From: Akkermansiaceae bacterium
GTDB lineage: Bacteria > Verrucomicrobiota > Verrucomicrobiia > Verrucomicrobiales > Akkermansiaceae
DNA length: 15,007 nt
NCBI GenBank assembly: GCA_023300205.1
Contig: JALZVD010000086.1
Location: 1-15,007 of the forward strand
Reading direction: 5' to 3'
The notes beneath the pieces are model-generated. The model had not been told where the DNA came from. It saw only the letters and a list, made by a program, of their open reading frames with translations, and did no database searches. Made by a program: the position numbers and the translations under genes. This document shows positions 13,532 through 15,007 of this stretch, one piece after another; position 1 is the first letter of the stretch, and each line of letters opens with the position of its first letter.

Positions 13532-15007
13532 TTATGGTTTATTAGAGATCCAGGCGCAGGTGTAGGGGGGGAGTTTTAGATGGGTGTCTTCTGGGGTGAA
13601 TTTCTTTTTGCTGAGGAGGTCTGACCAGTTTTCTGTGTCGATGAGGTTGAGCTCTACTAGTGGGATTTGCTGTGGTTGGTCTGAGATGTTGTGGATGGCG
13701 AAGATGGATTGAGCGCGATCTAGACTTTCTCGCCAGAAGGCTAGGATGTGGTTTCCAAGGTGGAGGGTGTATTGGGTGGCGTTGGGGTGGAATGCTTGTT
13801 GTTCTTTGCGGATGGCTATTCTGCGTTTTAGTTCATCGAATAGGGGTTGGTGGTGGAGTGTTTTGTCCGCGAGTGTTTTGTTGAGGTCTTGCATGTTCCA
13901 TTTGTAGCGATTGATGGAGCGTGCGTGTCCTGTGTCTGCCATGCCTTGGGTGTCATTTTCTGTGCCTAAGAGGGAGTGGATGTAGAAGGCTGGTAGTCCT
14001 TCGAGTGCGAGCATGATGGTGTGGGCTGCGATGAAGCGGTCTGTCTGCAGGTTGTCTTTGCCTTTGCTGATAGTGCCGGCCATGGCGCTGTAGAGTGAGA
14101 TGTTGGCCTCGTATGGGGTGAGTTCACCGTCTGGTGTGCGGCGCATGGAGATTTCTCCACCGAAGTTACGGATGGTGGTGATGAGGTTATCTTGTTCTTC
14201 CTTGGATAGTAGGCCTTCTGCTGGGCGGAGGCCGATGCCGTCATGTGAGGCGATGAAGTTTAGGTAGGCTCTGCCACGGCGTGCTGGTGGCATGGACATC
14301 ATCCATTTTTTGAGGTGACGGCAGTCCCCGCTGAGCATGGTGTGGAGTAGGAGTGGGGGGAGTGAGAAGTTGTAGATGAGGTGGGCTTCGTTGCCGTTAC
14401 CGAAGTAGCTGAGGTTCTCTTTGTTAGGGACGTTGGTCTCGGTGATGAGAATTGCTAAAGGTTCTAGCTGCTCTAGGATGAGGCGGATGAGGCGGATAAT
14501 TTCGTGGGTTTGTGGTCTGTGGATGCAGCTGGTGCCGTCTTCTTTCCAGAGGAAGGCAACGGCGTCTAGACGGAAGATGTGGATGCCTTTGTTTAGGTAG
14601 AGTTGGATGATGCGGATGACTTCGATGAGGACTTCTGGGTTTGAGAAGTCTAGGTCTACTTGGTCTTCGCTGAATGTGCACCAGACTTGTTTGGTTCCGG
14701 ATACGGTTTCTACTGAGGTGAGTAGTGGGGTGCTGCGTGGTCTAACAACTTTTGAGAGGTCTTTGAATCCTGAGCCATCTACGAAGTAGTCTTTACCGGG
14801 TGATTTGTCCTGGAGGTAGTTTTTGAACCAGATGGATTGGGCGGAGCAGTGGTTGATTACGAGGTCCGCCATGATGTTGAAGTGCTTGCTGAATAGCTTG
14901 ATGTCTTCCCAAGTGCCGTGTTCTTGGTTTACGGCGTTGTAGTCGATAACTGAGAATCCATCGTCCGAGCTGTATGGGTTAAATGGTAGGATGTGGACGT
15001 TGTTGAT
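13532..15007 (-). CDS. GH13_18 sugar phosphorylase (sucrose/glucosylglycerate phosphorylase-like), 5' end outside window
   Basis: The reading frame stays open to the right edge, giving 491 residues; a few tens of N-terminal residues are missing. The first visible part (VHILPFNPYSSDDGFSVIDYNAVN) is the GH13 beta-strand-2 region typical of subfamily 18. Catalytic residues are visible in FRLDAVAFLWK (nucleophile Asp), ILITETNVP (acid/base Glu) and IASHDGIGLRP (transition-state Asp), at positions 148, 190 and 256 of the visible protein. The family uses phosphate to split sucrose or glucosides such as glucosylglycerate, releasing glucose 1-phosphate in the cytoplasm. 'SEDQVDLDFSNPEVL', 'KEDGTSC.HRPQTH' and 'NVPNKENLSYFG' resemble E. 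coli YcjM-type glucosylglycerate phosphorylase more than the Bifidobacterium sucrose enzyme, by memory. It converges on the OYE gene. Confidence 0.9.
   Translation of the reverse strand: MNNVHILPFNPYSSDDGFSVIDYNAVNQEHGTWEDIKLFSKHFNIMADLVINHCSAQSIWFKNYLQDKSPGKDYFVDGSGFKDLSKVVRPRSTPLLTSVETVSGTKQVWCTFSEDQVDLDFSNPEVLIEVIRIIQLYLNKGIHIFRLDAVAFLWKEDGTSCIHRPQTHEIIRLIRLILEQLEPLAILITETNVPNKENLSYFGNGNEAHLIYNFSLPPLLLHTMLSGDCRHLKKWMMSMPPARRGRAYLNFIASHDGIGLRPAEGLLSKEEQDNLITTIRNFGGEISMRRTPDGELTPYEANISLYSAMAGTISKGKDNLQTDRFIAAHTIMLALEGLPAFYIHSLLGTENDTQGMADTGHARSINRYKWNMQDLNKTLADKTLHHQPLFDELKRRIAIRKEQQAFHPNATQYTLHLGNHILAFWRESLDRAQSIFAIHNISDQPQQIPLVELNLIDTENWSDLLSKKKFTPEDTHLKLPPYTCAWISNKP

Noticed and set aside
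1..15007. Mobile elements, CRISPR array, tRNA or rRNA genes
   Set aside because: No transposase, integrase, terminal repeats, regularly spaced repeats or tRNA-like cloverleaf were seen. The only tandem repeat is the short array before the OYE gene.

Overview
The window looks like an ordinary chromosomal segment of a Gram-negative bacterium of moderate, slightly AT-leaning base composition, most plausibly a Verrucomicrobiota (Rubritalea or Akkermansia-like relative). This is inference. It rests on a pseudopilin with the C-terminal 'GPDxxF…W' pattern common in that phylum, an outer-membrane DUF481 barrel ending in Phe, a GyrB carrying the large TOPRIM-region insertion of many Gram-negatives, and genes that mostly lack a strong Shine-Dalgarno sequence. 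No tRNA, rRNA, CRISPR array, insertion sequence or phage gene was seen.

Layout, left to right. (1) 1-3632: the 3' part of gyrB, then complete gyrA 20 bp downstream, closed by a clear intrinsic terminator. (2) 3658-5654: envelope genes. A small secreted coiled-coil protein of unknown function is divergent from a DUF481 outer-membrane barrel, which converges on a type II secretion-like pseudopilin. Two back-to-back hairpins terminate the barrel and the pseudopilin. (3) 5793-9489: RNase R (rnr) and argJ on the plus strand. (4) 9506-12253: four minus-strand genes. Read in transcription order they are an ArsR-family regulator, an unknown 209-aa protein, a TPMT-like SAM methyltransferase, and a membrane-anchored PIN-TRAM protein that converges on argJ with a 16-bp gap. 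(5) 12402-13460: an Old Yellow Enzyme (OYE) family flavin oxidoreductase, divergent from the ArsR gene. (6) 13532-15007: the C-terminal 491 residues of a GH13_18 sugar phosphorylase (sucrose/glucosylglycerate phosphorylase type), running off the right edge.

The most informative part is the 148-bp divergent region between the ArsR regulator and the OYE gene. It holds two inverted repeats of identical architecture, TTCG-N8-CGAA. One overlaps the predicted regulator promoter and the other sits at the predicted OYE promoter. It also holds a 10-bp-period tandem repeat, each core unit carrying GGAG, that runs up to the OYE start codon. I read this as a one-regulator switch controlling itself and an electrophile- or quinone-reducing enzyme. 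The adjacent TPMT-like methyltransferase and the 209-aa unknown may belong to the same stress response, but nothing in the sequence proves co-regulation. The other genes are housekeeping genes with a few residue-level oddities: Thr at the GyrA position equivalent to E. coli Asp87, an RNase R with a Lys/Arg-rich tract near its N-terminus, and an OYE lacking two Arg residues that usually contact FMN.
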